Shown: positions 7,611 through 16,011 of the stretch, piece by piece
Layout: each line of letters opens with the position of its first letter
How positions within the stretch are numbered: the first letter of the stretch is position 1
NCBI RefSeq assembly: GCF_036174265.1
Contig: NZ_CP108055.1
Location: 1,674,001 to 1,738,000 of the forward strand
Direction: 5' to 3'
DNA length: 64,000 nucleotides
Origin: Streptomyces sp. NBC_00285
GTDB lineage: Bacteria > Actinomycetota > Actinomycetes > Streptomycetales > Streptomycetaceae
Program-made: the position numbers and the translations under genes
Notes under the pieces: generated by a model
Database searches by the model: none
The model's input: only the letters and a program-made list of their open reading frames with translations
Told to the model about the DNA's origin: nothing

Positions 7611-9298
7611 CCGACAACACGCAGGAGAACGGTGAGGACGTGACCACACCACTGCTGGAGATCCGCGGCCTGTCCGTGTCGTACCGCACCCGGGGCGGCA
7701 CCGTGGCGGCCGTGCGGGGCGTGGACCTGGACGTCTGGCCCGGGCAGGTGACCGCCGTGGTCGGCGAGTCGGGATCCGGCAAGAGCACCACGGCGCACGC
7801 CGTCACCCGGCTGCTCGCGGCGAACGGCACCATCGAGGCGGGCACGGTCCGCTTCGGCCGGCACGACCTCGCCACCCTGTCGGAGGCGGAGCTGCGCCTC
7901 GTGCGGGGCGCGCAGATAGGACTGGTCCCGCAGGATCCGACCGTCTCGCTCAACCCGGTCAAGCGGATCGGCGAGCAGGTCGCCGAGGTGCTGCGCATCC
8001 ATGGTCTCGCGACCCGTCGTACGGCGGCCTCCGAGGCGGTCGCCGTGCTGGCCCGGGCCGGGCTGCCCGACGCGGCCGTCCGGGCCCGGCAGTATCCGCA
8101 CGAGCTGTCCGGGGGCATGCGGCAGCGGGTGCTCATCGCCGTCGCCATCGCCGCGAAGCCCAGGCTGATCGTCGCCGACGAGCCGACCAGCGCGCTCGAC
8201 GTCACCGTGCAGCGCGTCATCCTCGACCATCTCCAGTACCTCACCGAGGAGTCGGGCACCGCGATCCTGCTGGTGACCCACGACCTGGGGGTGGCCGCCG
8301 ACCGGTCCCAGCGGCTGGTGGTCATGGAGCAGGGCAGGGTCGTCGAGGCGGGCGAGACCCGTGCCGTCCTGGCCGACCCCCAACACGCCTACACACGGCG
8401 GCTGTTGGCGAGCGCGCCTAGCCTGACCACAGCCCGGCCCCGAACCCCGGCCGCCACTGCACCGGCCGCCACCGCACCCCTGGTCGACGTACGCAACCTG
8501 GTCAAGGAGTTCAGGCTGCCGCACGCGGGCGGCGAGGCCCGGACGCTGCGCGCGGTCGACGACGTCAGCCTCACCCTGCGGCGCGGGCAGACCCTCGCAC
8601 TGGTCGGGGAGTCGGGCTCGGGCAAGTCCACCACCGCCCGCCTGGTGCTCCGCCTCACCGACGCGACCTCCGGACAGGTCCTGTTCGACGGCACCGACGT
8701 CACCACCGCCAAGGGGGGCCGGGCCAGACAACTGCGCCGACGCGCCCAGCTCGTCTACCAGAACCCGTACGCCTCCCTCGACCCGCGCCTGTCCATCGGC
8801 GAGGTGATCACCGAGCCGCTGCGGGCGTTCAAGGTCGGCGACCGCACCTCCCGGCTCGCCCGGGCGGCCGAACTGCTCGACCGGGTGGCGCTTCCCGCCG
8901 CCACGCTGGAGCGTCGCCCGGCGGAGCTGTCGGGCGGACAGCGCCAGCGGGTGGCCATCGCCCGAGCCCTCGCCCTCTCACCGGATCTGGTGGTGTGCGA
9001 CGAACCCGTCTCCGCGCTCGATGTGTCCGTCCAGGCCCAAGTCCTGGACCTGCTGGCCGAATTGCAGGCCGACACCGGCGTCGCGTACCTGTTCATCTCG
9101 CACGACCTGGCCGTCGTACGCCAGATCGCGCACCACGTCGCCGTCATGCGGGCCGGACGCGTCGTCGAGACGGGCCCGCCCGAGGTCCTGTTCTCCGCGC
9201 CACGCCACGAGTACACCCGGGAGCTGCTCGCGGCGATCCCGGGCGGCCGGCTCGTCTCCCCCGCCGCCGAACCGGCAACGACCCGAGGACCGGCATGA
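7607..9298 (+). CDS. Fused double ATPase of peptide-type ABC transporter (DppD-DppF)
   Basis: 563 residues carrying two complete ABC cassettes in one chain, which are separate DppD and DppF proteins in many bacteria. Cassette 1: Walker A GESGSGKST at about 54-62, signature LSGGMRQRV, Walker B LIVADEP. Cassette 2: Walker A GESGSGKST at about 333-341, signature LSGGQRQRV, Walker B LVVCDEP. An Ala/Pro/Thr linker joins them. Both sites look catalytically complete. It powers the permease pair upstream. ATG 7607 overlaps the DppC stop; a GTG at 7640 is a possible alternative start that would remove 11 residues. Stop overlaps the first monooxygenase gene, tying catabolism to transport. Confidence 0.93.
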   Translation: MTDNTQENGEDVTTPLLEIRGLSVSYRTRGGTVAAVRGVDLDVWPGQVTAVVGESGSGKSTTAHAVTRLLAANGTIEAGTVRFGRHDLATLSEAELRLVRGAQIGLVPQDPTVSLNPVKRIGEQVAEVLRIHGLATRRTAASEAVAVLARAGLPDAAVRARQYPHELSGGMRQRVLIAVAIAAKPRLIVADEPTSALDVTVQRVILDHLQYLTEESGTAILLVTHDLGVAADRSQRLVVMEQGRVVEAGETRAVLADPQHAYTRRLLASAPSLTTARPRTPAATAPAATAPLVDVRNLVKEFRLPHAGGEARTLRAVDDVSLTLRRGQTLALVGESGSGKSTTARLVLRLTDATSGQVLFDGTDVTTAKGGRARQLRRRAQLVYQNPYASLDPRLSIGEVITEPLRAFKVGDRTSRLARAAELLDRVALPAATLERRPAELSGGQRQRVAIARALALSPDLVVCDEPVSALDVSVQAQVLDLLAELQADTGVAYLFISHDLAVVRQIAHHVAVMRAGRVVETGPPEVLFSAPRHEYTRELLAAIPGGRLVSPAAEPATTRGPA

Positions 9299-10335
9299 GC
9301 ACCCCCACCATCACCTCGCTGGCCTTTCTCACGCCCGGCAACTTCGCCGACGACGACCCCCGTGCGGGACTGGAGGAGACTCTCCGGCTGTTCGAGTACG
9401 GCGAGCAACTGGGCTTCGACGGCGCATGGATCAGGCAGCGCCACCTCGAACACGGCGTCGGCTCGGCGGCCGTGTTCCTCGCCGCGGCCGGTCAGCGCAC
9501 CGAACGGATCGAACTCGGCACCGCGGTCATCCCCATCGGCTACGAGAGCCCGTTCCGGCTGGCCGAGGACCTGGCGCTGGCCGACGTACTGTCCGGGGGC
9601 CGGCTCCAGATCGGTTTCAGCACCGGGATGCCGCACGCCGACCTGCTCGGCGACCTGGTGTACGACGGGGACTGGCGCGGCTTCGACCTGTCGTACGGCC
9701 GGATCGCCCGGGTCCTCGCGAACCTGCGCGGTGACTACATCGGCGGCCCGGACACCGTCATCCACTCTCCCGGCAACGTCCAGCGTCCCCGGCTGCAACC
9801 GCACAACCCCGGGCTCGCGCGACGGATCTGGTACGGCGGCGGAAGTGTGCGCTCGGTCCGCTGGGCCGCCGAGAACGGCCTCGGTCTGCTGTCCGGCAAC
9901 ATCGTCACCGGCGAGGACACCGACGACTTCGGCACGGCCCAGCTGAACCTGCTCGCCGAGTACCGGCGCGCGTTCTCCGGGGACCGTCCGGCACGCGTGG
10001 CCCTGGGCCGGGTGATCGTGCCGCTCGACAGCGCCGACGCGGCCACTCGGTCCCGCTACCGCGCCTATGCGGCAGGCCGTCACGAACGCACTCTCGCGCC
10101 CCAGGGTCCCAGGCGCACCCTGTTCGCCCCGGACGTGGTGGGCACCGCAGAGCAGATCCTGGAGCAGTTGGCGTCCGATCCGGTGCTCGCCGAGGTGTCC
10201 GAGCTGCGCCTGGAACTGCCGTACGAGTTCCACCGGGAGGAGTACGAGCAGATCCTGCACGACGTACGGCACCTCGTCGCGCCCGAGTTGGGCTGGCATC
10301 CCGTCTCCTCGGCGGTTCGGGGGGCGGCTCGATGA
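9295..10335 (+). CDS. LLM-class flavin-dependent monooxygenase 1
   Basis: 346-residue luciferase-like TIM-barrel protein. Seen are the N-terminal TSLAFLTPGNFADDDP, the strand ERIELGTAVIPIGYESPFRLAEDLALADVLSGGRLQIGFSTG (in pieces IELGTAVIPIGYESP and SGGRLQIGFSTG), and a late HREEYEQILHDV helix. Family members use FMNH2 and O2 to attack C-S, C-N or aldehyde carbons. It has the length and blocks of the LuxA-like/SsuD-related branch, not the longer NtaA branch. Start ATG 9295 overlaps the ATPase stop. With an importer ahead of it, it probably oxidises the imported compound. Confidence 0.86.
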   Translation: MSTPTITSLAFLTPGNFADDDPRAGLEETLRLFEYGEQLGFDGAWIRQRHLEHGVGSAAVFLAAAGQRTERIELGTAVIPIGYESPFRLAEDLALADVLSGGRLQIGFSTGMPHADLLGDLVYDGDWRGFDLSYGRIARVLANLRGDYIGGPDTVIHSPGNVQRPRLQPHNPGLARRIWYGGGSVRSVRWAAENGLGLLSGNIVTGEDTDDFGTAQLNLLAEYRRAFSGDRPARVALGRVIVPLDSADAATRSRYRAYAAGRHERTLAPQGPRRTLFAPDVVGTAEQILEQLASDPVLAEVSELRLELPYEFHREEYEQILHDVRHLVAPELGWHPVSSAVRGAAR

Positions 10336-12299
10336 GCGCCGTTCCGGAGCCGGCCGTCCGGCTGGAGGTGCACAGCCGCGAGCAGTTCGCCGAAGGCCAC
10401 CGTTTCGACGACGGCGGGGCGTACGAGGTTCTCACGGCGACCGCCCACTACTGCGTGGACCCGGAGGCGCCCGCCCACCGCGCCGTCCCGGACCTCGGCC
10501 TCGCACCGCGCGACGGCACGGGCAGAGTCCGTTTCAGCGGAGACGTCGAGATCCTTCGGCCGGTCGACGGCGGACGCCGACGTCTGTTCTTCGACTGGGG
10601 CAACCGCGGCAACAAGCGGGCCGTGCAGTACTTCTGCGACGCCCCGCACACCAACCGGCCCCGCACACGCGCCGACGCGGGGAACGGCTACCTGCTGCGC
10701 CGGGGGTACACCCTCGTCTTCGGTGCCTGGCAGGGCGACCTGCTGCCGGGCGACGGACGGCTGCTGCTGGACGTGCCGGTCGCGCGACGCGACGGCGAGC
10801 CCGTACGGGGCCTGACGACGGCCGAGTTCATCGTGGAGGAGCCCATCCGGTCGCTTCCGCTGTCCCGTTGGTCGAGCACCGGATCCTCCCCGGTCAGTGA
10901 GCGGGGCCGGCGGAGCGCGCGGCTGACCCGGCGGCGCTACGCGCACAGCACGCCGGAGGAACTCCCGTCGGACACCTGGCGGTTCGCCCGATTGCAGGGC
11001 GGCGGCAGCGACCTCAAGGGAAGCTCCACAGCCCTCGTGCCGAGCCGTCACGACCTTCACCTCGACGACGGCTTCCGGCCCGGCTGGATCTACGAACTCA
11101 CCTACGAGGCCGAGGATCCGCTGGTCCTGGGACTGGGCCTGGTGGCGGTCCGCGATCTGGTGAGCCATCTGCGCCACGATCCCGCCCGGCCGGCCGGGCC
11201 CGTCGACTACGCCTATGGCTGGGGGCGTTCGCAGACCGGCCGGGCCATCCGCGATTTCATCCATCACGGCTTCAACGAGGACCTCGACGGACGCCGCGTC
11301 TTCGACGGGCTGCTCCCGCACGTCTCCGGAGCCGGCCGGCTGGGCGTCGAGCGCTTCACCAACCTGACGGTTCCGGGCGGCCAGCAGTACGAGGACCACC
11401 TCAGTCCCGCCGACGCCTTCCCCTTCGCCTACGCCGAGACGGTGGACCATCTCACCGGCGCACGTGACGCGATCATGAAGCGGCCGAGCGACCCCAAGGT
11501 GCTGCACACCCAGACCTCGACCGAGTACTGGCAGCGCCGGGGCTCGCTGGTGCACACCACGACGGACGGCCGGGACCTGGGTTTCCCGCCGGACGTACGG
11601 GGATACCTGTGGTCGTCGAGCCAGCATGTGGCCGATCCGGCGGCGGGGGCCCCCGGCCGGGGGATCTGCAACCACCCGGAGAACGTCGTGGCCACCTCAG
11701 CCCTCTTCCGCGCCGTCCTGGACGCGCTCGACGCCTGGGTGAGCGAGGGCGTGGAACCGCCCCCGAGCGCGGTGCCCACCGTCGGCGACGGCACGCTGGT
11801 GACGATGGACGAGTGGTCACGGCAGTTCCCGGCCGTACCGTCCGCGCTGCGTCCGCACGAACCCAACGAGCTGTACGCGGTGGACCGTTCGGCCGTGCCG
11901 CCGGTCGCGGACCGCTCGCGCCGCTACACGGTACTGGTACCCGCCGTCGACGCCGACGGCAACGAGACGGCGGGCGTGCGCGCGCCCATGGTGGCCGTCC
12001 CGCTCGCCACCTACACCGGCTGGAACACCCGCGCTCCCGGTCAGGGCCATGGCGCGCTGCACGAATTCAGCGGCTCCACGTTCCCTTTCGCCGCGACGGA
12101 GGACGAGCGTCTGATCACCGGTGACCCGCGCCCGAGCGTCCAGAAGCGCCACCGGGACGCGGCCGGGTACGCCGCCGGGATCCGGGCCGCCGCCGAGGAC
12201 CTCGTGACGCGCAGGCTCCTGCTCGCCGAGGACGTCGAACGCGTGGTGGCGTCGGCGGCGAACTGGTCGTTCCCTCGTCACCGCTTCGAGCTTCGATGA
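10332..12299 (+). CDS. Alpha/beta hydrolase domain-containing protein (Abhydrolase_10-like)
   Basis: 655 residues resembling the large alpha/beta hydrolase domain proteins of the PF20091 type, which are of unknown function. The N-terminal part is a beta-rich domain (FFDWGNRGNKRAVQYFCDA, then LLRRGYTLVFGAWQGD). The probable nucleophile elbow is YGWGRSQTGRAIRDF at about residue 295-309 with Ser as nucleophile. There is no signal peptide, so it acts inside the cell. It sits between monooxygenase genes, overlapping the first by four bases, so it may cleave an ester or thioester linked to the imported compound or an oxidation product. Reaction not known. Confidence 0.75.
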   Translation: MSAVPEPAVRLEVHSREQFAEGHRFDDGGAYEVLTATAHYCVDPEAPAHRAVPDLGLAPRDGTGRVRFSGDVEILRPVDGGRRRLFFDWGNRGNKRAVQYFCDAPHTNRPRTRADAGNGYLLRRGYTLVFGAWQGDLLPGDGRLLLDVPVARRDGEPVRGLTTAEFIVEEPIRSLPLSRWSSTGSSPVSERGRRSARLTRRRYAHSTPEELPSDTWRFARLQGGGSDLKGSSTALVPSRHDLHLDDGFRPGWIYELTYEAEDPLVLGLGLVAVRDLVSHLRHDPARPAGPVDYAYGWGRSQTGRAIRDFIHHGFNEDLDGRRVFDGLLPHVSGAGRLGVERFTNLTVPGGQQYEDHLSPADAFPFAYAETVDHLTGARDAIMKRPSDPKVLHTQTSTEYWQRRGSLVHTTTDGRDLGFPPDVRGYLWSSSQHVADPAAGAPGRGICNHPENVVATSALFRAVLDALDAWVSEGVEPPPSAVPTVGDGTLVTMDEWSRQFPAVPSALRPHEPNELYAVDRSAVPPVADRSRRYTVLVPAVDADGNETAGVRAPMVAVPLATYTGWNTRAPGQGHGALHEFSGSTFPFAATEDERLITGDPRPSVQKRHRDAAGYAAGIRAAAEDLVTRRLLLAEDVERVVASAANWSFPRHRFELR

Positions 12300-12322
12300 C
12301 CCTGCTTCCCGGAAGGAACACC

Positions 12323-13423
12323 ATGCCCGGCCCCGCCCTGCACCTCGCCGTCGAGATCGACGGTGACGGCTCCCACCCCGCGGCCTGGCGCCGCGCCGCC
12401 CACTCGCCCGGCCAGTTGCTCACTCCGCGCCGTGTGGCCCGGGTCGCCGCCGTGGCCGAGAACGCCGGGTTCACCCTGATCACCCTGGACGACGGTGTAC
12501 TGCCGCCCGGCGCCGCACCGGATCCCGTGGCCCGTATCGGCGCGGTGGAGCGCGCGGCCTTCGTCGCGGCGTCCACGAGCACCGTCGGGATCGCCCCCGT
12601 CGTGCCGGTCACCTATGCCGAACCCTTCCATGTGTCCAGCCAGTTGGCGTCCCTGGACCACATCTCCGGCGGCCGCGCCGGGTGGCTGGTGACGGAGGAG
12701 GAACGTCCCGAGGCGGCCCGTGCCTGGGGGCGTCCTCCGGTCACCGGTACCGACGCCCGGGCCCGGGCGTCCCGGGACGGTGTGGAGGTGGCCCGGGCCC
12801 TGTGGGACTCGTGGGAGGACGACGCGGTCATCCGGTCCGTGGCCACAAGCCGCTACCTCGACCGCGAACGGCTCCACTACATCGACTTCACCGGAGAGAG
12901 CTACGCCGTCAAGGGCCCGGCGATCGTGCCGCGCCCTCCTCAGGGGCAGCTCGTGGTCCTGGGCGAGCCGGACCGCGTCCCCGCCGCACAGCTGGATGTC
13001 GCTCTCGTGGCGGGCCGGGATCTCGCGGCGGTCGCCTGGGCCGCCGCCGCCGCGGGCACACCCCGCGTGTTCGCCGAGGTCGAGGTGGCGCTGGACACGC
13101 CGGACGCCACCGCCGCCGAGCGCGTCGCCGACCTGGAGCGGCACGCGCCGTGGACCGACCGGGGAAGGCTGCGGCACATCGGCTCCGGGGACCGACTGGT
13201 CGCCCTGCTGGGCGAGTTGAGTCGCCATGTCGACGGTGTACGGCTGCATCCGCTGGTGCTCGACGAGGACCTGCCGGTCCTCTCCCGCCTGGTCCTGCCG
13301 GCACTGTCCGAGCGGCGTCACCTCGCCCGCCCGCTGCCCGGCACGTCCCTGCGCTCGACCCTGGGTCTGGAGCGCCCCGCCAACCGTTTCGCGGCCGCGG
13401 CCGTTCAGGAGGAAGCCCGATGA
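12323..13423 (+). CDS. LLM-class flavin-dependent monooxygenase 2
   Basis: 366 residues starting at ATG 12323, which has GGAAGG 6 bases upstream; another in-frame ATG at 12296 overlaps the previous stop but has no ribosome site. Luciferase-like features: VAAVAENAGFTLITLDDG, STVGIAPVVPVTYAEPFHVS, LASLDHISGGRAGWLV, then VEVARALWDSWEDDAVI and YIDFTGESYAVKGPA. The last two blocks are typical of the NtaA/SnaA/DszA branch, but the protein is about 80 residues shorter than its neighbour because the C-terminal region is compressed. Gene order suggests it works on the same substrate as the third monooxygenase. Confidence 0.82.
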   Translation: MPGPALHLAVEIDGDGSHPAAWRRAAHSPGQLLTPRRVARVAAVAENAGFTLITLDDGVLPPGAAPDPVARIGAVERAAFVAASTSTVGIAPVVPVTYAEPFHVSSQLASLDHISGGRAGWLVTEEERPEAARAWGRPPVTGTDARARASRDGVEVARALWDSWEDDAVIRSVATSRYLDRERLHYIDFTGESYAVKGPAIVPRPPQGQLVVLGEPDRVPAAQLDVALVAGRDLAAVAWAAAAAGTPRVFAEVEVALDTPDATAAERVADLERHAPWTDRGRLRHIGSGDRLVALLGELSRHVDGVRLHPLVLDEDLPVLSRLVLPALSERRHLARPLPGTSLRSTLGLERPANRFAAAAVQEEAR

Positions 13424-14820
13424 CCCGCACCGATCCCCTCGACGTCCCCCGGCCGCACGCACAGTTCCACTTCGGGGTGTTCTTCCAGGGCGTCAACCAC
13501 TGGACCATCTGGTCCGCCCCCGACAGCGGCTCCCAGATCGACCCCGCCTCCTTCCGCAAGGTCGCCCAGACCGCCGAACGGGGCCTGTTCGACGCGTTCT
13601 TCCTCGGCGAGGGGCTGCGGCTGCGCGAGGTCGACGGCGAGATCCACGACCTGGACGTGGCCGGGCGGCCGGACGCCATCACCCAGCTCGCCGCGCTGGC
13701 CGCGGTCACCCGCCGGATCGGCCTGGTCTCCACCTCCAACTCCACGTTCAACGAGCCCGCCGACCTCGCCCGCCGGCTGTCCGGCCTCGACCTGCTCTCC
13801 GAAGGCCGCGCCGGCTGGAACGTGGTGACCACGGACAACGCCTGGACCGGAGCCAACTTCCGCCGCGGCGGTTACCTCGACCACGCCGACCGCTATCGGC
13901 GCGCCGAGGAGTTCCTGACCGTGGCCCGCGCGCTCTGGGACGGCTGGGACGACAAGGCCGTCGCCGACTCCGCGGACGCGCCCGCCTGGTCGGCGCCCGG
14001 CGCCGTACGCCGGGTACGCCACCAGGGACCGCAGTTCGACCTCGACCTCGCCCCGACCCTGCCACGCAGCGCTCAGGGGCACCCGGTCATCTTCCAGGCA
14101 GGCGACTCCGGCGAGGGACGCGACTTCGCCGCCCGAAACGCCGACGTCATCTTCTCCGCGCACGGCAACGACTTCGACGACGCGCTCGCCTTCGCCGAGG
14201 ACATCCGCAACCGCCTGCGTGCCGTCGGCCGGCCCGACGACGACCTGCGCATCCTGCCCGGCACCGAGATCATCCTCGGCGCCACCGAGGAGGAGGCACA
14301 GGAGAAGAAGCGCTGGATCCGGCTCCAACAGGTCACCCCCGCCACGGCCTTGGGGATCGCCGGGCTGCTGTGGGGCATCGACCTGTCCGATCGTGACGCC
14401 GACGGGCCACTGCCCGAGGAGGATCCGGTCGTCGCCGAGAACGACGGCTCCTTCGGCGCCCGGCGCATCGCCGACCCCCGCGAGGTCGTCGCCGAATGGC
14501 GGGCCAAGGCGCAGGCGCACCGCTGGTCGCTGCGCGAGACCGTCATCGCGCTCGGCCCGCAGCGCGGCCACGTCGGCACCCCGTCCGCGCTGGCCGACAA
14601 GTTCGCCCACTTCGTACGGCACGGCGCCGTCGACGGCTTCAACGTCACGCCCTACCTGATCCCCGACGGACTCGACGACATCGTCGACCTGCTGGTACCC
14701 GAACTCCAGGAACGCGGTGTCTACCGCACCGAGTACACCGGCACCACGCTCCGCGACCACCTCGGCCTGCGCGAACCGCTCACCCACCGCTCCGCGCCCG
14801 CCCGAGCGCACGCGAGCTGA
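13420..14820 (+). CDS. LLM-class monooxygenase 3, NtaA/SnaA/DszA family
   Basis: 466 residues, the full length expected for the NtaA/SnaA/DszA (class C flavin monooxygenase) family, whose members use FMNH2 from a separate reductase to open nitrilotriacetate, sulfones and sulfonates. Diagnostic blocks are FFQGVNHWTIWSAP near the N-terminus, FDAFFLGEGLRLRE, ARRLSGLDLLSEGRAGWNVVT (residues WNVVTT near FMN), GHPVIFQAGDSGEGRDFAAR and the C-terminal GFNVTPYLIPDGLDDIVDLL. Start ATG 13420 overlaps the previous stop. Last gene of the operon; a hairpin at 14869-14886 follows. The DszA-like signature and the sulfur-responsive leader support C-S bond oxidation, though the substrate is unproven. Confidence 0.9.
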   Translation: MTRTDPLDVPRPHAQFHFGVFFQGVNHWTIWSAPDSGSQIDPASFRKVAQTAERGLFDAFFLGEGLRLREVDGEIHDLDVAGRPDAITQLAALAAVTRRIGLVSTSNSTFNEPADLARRLSGLDLLSEGRAGWNVVTTDNAWTGANFRRGGYLDHADRYRRAEEFLTVARALWDGWDDKAVADSADAPAWSAPGAVRRVRHQGPQFDLDLAPTLPRSAQGHPVIFQAGDSGEGRDFAARNADVIFSAHGNDFDDALAFAEDIRNRLRAVGRPDDDLRILPGTEIILGATEEEAQEKKRWIRLQQVTPATALGIAGLLWGIDLSDRDADGPLPEEDPVVAENDGSFGARRIADPREVVAEWRAKAQAHRWSLRETVIALGPQRGHVGTPSALADKFAHFVRHGAVDGFNVTPYLIPDGLDDIVDLLVPELQERGVYRTEYTGTTLRDHLGLREPLTHRSAPARAHAS

Positions 14821-14868
14821 CCGAGGTCGAGGTCCCGTACACACGACTGACAAGAAGCTGTCACACAC

Positions 14869-14886
14869 GGACCGGAATGCCGGTCC
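14869..14886 (+). terminator. Hairpin after the importer/monooxygenase operon
   Basis: Perfect 7-bp inverted repeat GGACCGG-AATG-CCGGTCC, 49 bases after the last operon stop. No U-run, as is common in streptomycetes. Confidence 0.55.
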
Positions 14887-14978
14887 GGCCGGCAGCCGTT
14901 CTGACTGACATGACTGTCGGAGCAGCCCTCAACGCGTCCGGGGCACTCCTCGGCGAACCGGCCTGCTGAGCACGCCCT

Positions 14979-14995
14979 CCGGGCCGACGGCCCGG
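14979..14995 (+). repeat. Inverted repeat upstream of the DUF1684 gene
   Basis: Perfect 7-bp stem CCGGGCC-GAC-GGCCCGG, 47 bases before the DUF1684 start. It may be an operator or a second terminator-like structure. No promoter boxes could be assigned confidently in 14887-15041. Confidence 0.4.
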
Positions 14996-15041
14996 CACCT
15001 CCCCTGTGCGAGGCCCGACCTCGCGTGACGAAGGAGAACCC

Positions 15042-15866
15042 ATGACCACCGAGGCGACCACCACGGACCTGCATACCTTCACCGAGAGCTGGCTGGAGTG
15101 GTACCGCGCCCAGGAGGCCCGGCTCGCCGACCCGCACGGATTCCTGGCGATCACCGGACTGCACTGGCTCGACGACCGGCCGCAGCGCTTCCCCGACGCA
15201 CCCGGCGTGTGGCACACCGGCCCCGAAGGCGTCGTGGTCAACCTCGACGACGGTGAGGAACTGATCGTCGACGGAGCGCCGGTCCGGGGTGAACACCGCT
15301 TCGGTGTCCTTCCCGAGCGCGGCGGGGTCGACGCGGTCTGGGGAGACGCCGTCATCGAGGTCGCCAAGCGCGGCGGCAACGACATCGTGCGTCCCCGGCA
15401 CCCGGACACCCCGCTGCGCACGGACTTCACCGGCACACCCGCCTACGCCCCCGACCCGCGCTGGACCGTGCCGGGCAGGTACGTCCCCTTCGCCGAGCCG
15501 CGGCCGACCACGGTGGGCGCCGCGGTCGAGGGCCTTGAGCATGTGTACGACGCCCCGGGCAGGATCGAGTTCGAACTGGACGGGCACCGACTGTCCTTGA
15601 CGGCGTTCCCCGGGCGGGGTGCGGGCGCGTTGTCGGTGCTGTTCACCGACGCGACCTCCGGGGTCACCACCTATGCCGCCAACCGGACCCTGGCCGTCGA
15701 GCCGCCCGCCGCGGACGGCACGGTCGTCCTGGACTTCAACCGCGCCGCGAACCTGCCGTGCGCCTACACGGACCTGGCCACCTGCCCACTGCCACCGGCC
15801 GAGAACCGGCTGCCGGTGGCGATCGAGGCGGGGCTGAAGATCCCGCGCGAGCGCGGCGGATCCTGA
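15042..15866 (+). CDS. DUF1684 domain protein
   Basis: 274 residues, start ATG 15042 with AAGGAGA at 15031-15037. It matches the DUF1684 family along its length: FLAITGLHWLDDRPQ at the N-terminal quarter, a central KRGGNDIVRPRHPDTPLR and the strongly conserved C-terminal LDFNRAANLPCAYTDLATCP with PPAENRLPVAIEAG. No signal peptide. Biochemical function of the family is unknown. The two conserved Cys in CAYTDLATC might bind a metal, which is speculation. It lies in its own unit 220 bases after the monooxygenase operon, bounded by strong hairpins. Confidence 0.88.
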   Translation: MTTEATTTDLHTFTESWLEWYRAQEARLADPHGFLAITGLHWLDDRPQRFPDAPGVWHTGPEGVVVNLDDGEELIVDGAPVRGEHRFGVLPERGGVDAVWGDAVIEVAKRGGNDIVRPRHPDTPLRTDFTGTPAYAPDPRWTVPGRYVPFAEPRPTTVGAAVEGLEHVYDAPGRIEFELDGHRLSLTAFPGRGAGALSVLFTDATSGVTTYAANRTLAVEPPAADGTVVLDFNRAANLPCAYTDLATCPLPPAENRLPVAIEAGLKIPRERGGS

Positions 15867-15872
15867 ACCGGC

Positions 15873-15901
15873 GGGCCGGCCGCGGTGACAGCGGCCGGCC
15901 C
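15873..15901. terminator. Strong terminator hairpin between convergent genes
   Basis: An 11-bp perfect stem, GGGCCGGCCGC / GCGGCCGGCCC, with a 7-base loop, 6 bases after the DUF1684 stop and before the end of the regulator gene on the other strand. Likely works in both directions. Confidence 0.8.
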
Positions 15902-16011
15902 ACGGTCCGCACCCGGCCGCCCGCGCCTTGGCCGCCCAGGCTCTCGCCGCCGCTAACGTGATCGGCGTCCGGGACAGCGTCAGAAAGGGTCGAACCCGGC
16001 GCCCGAGCGGG

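Noticed and set aside
14877..14969. Possible second leader peptide (MPVRPAAVLTD..., ending GEPAC)
   Set aside because: No ribosome site, no RRHIDL-type motif and only one Cys at the end; the hairpin at 14869 overlaps its start.
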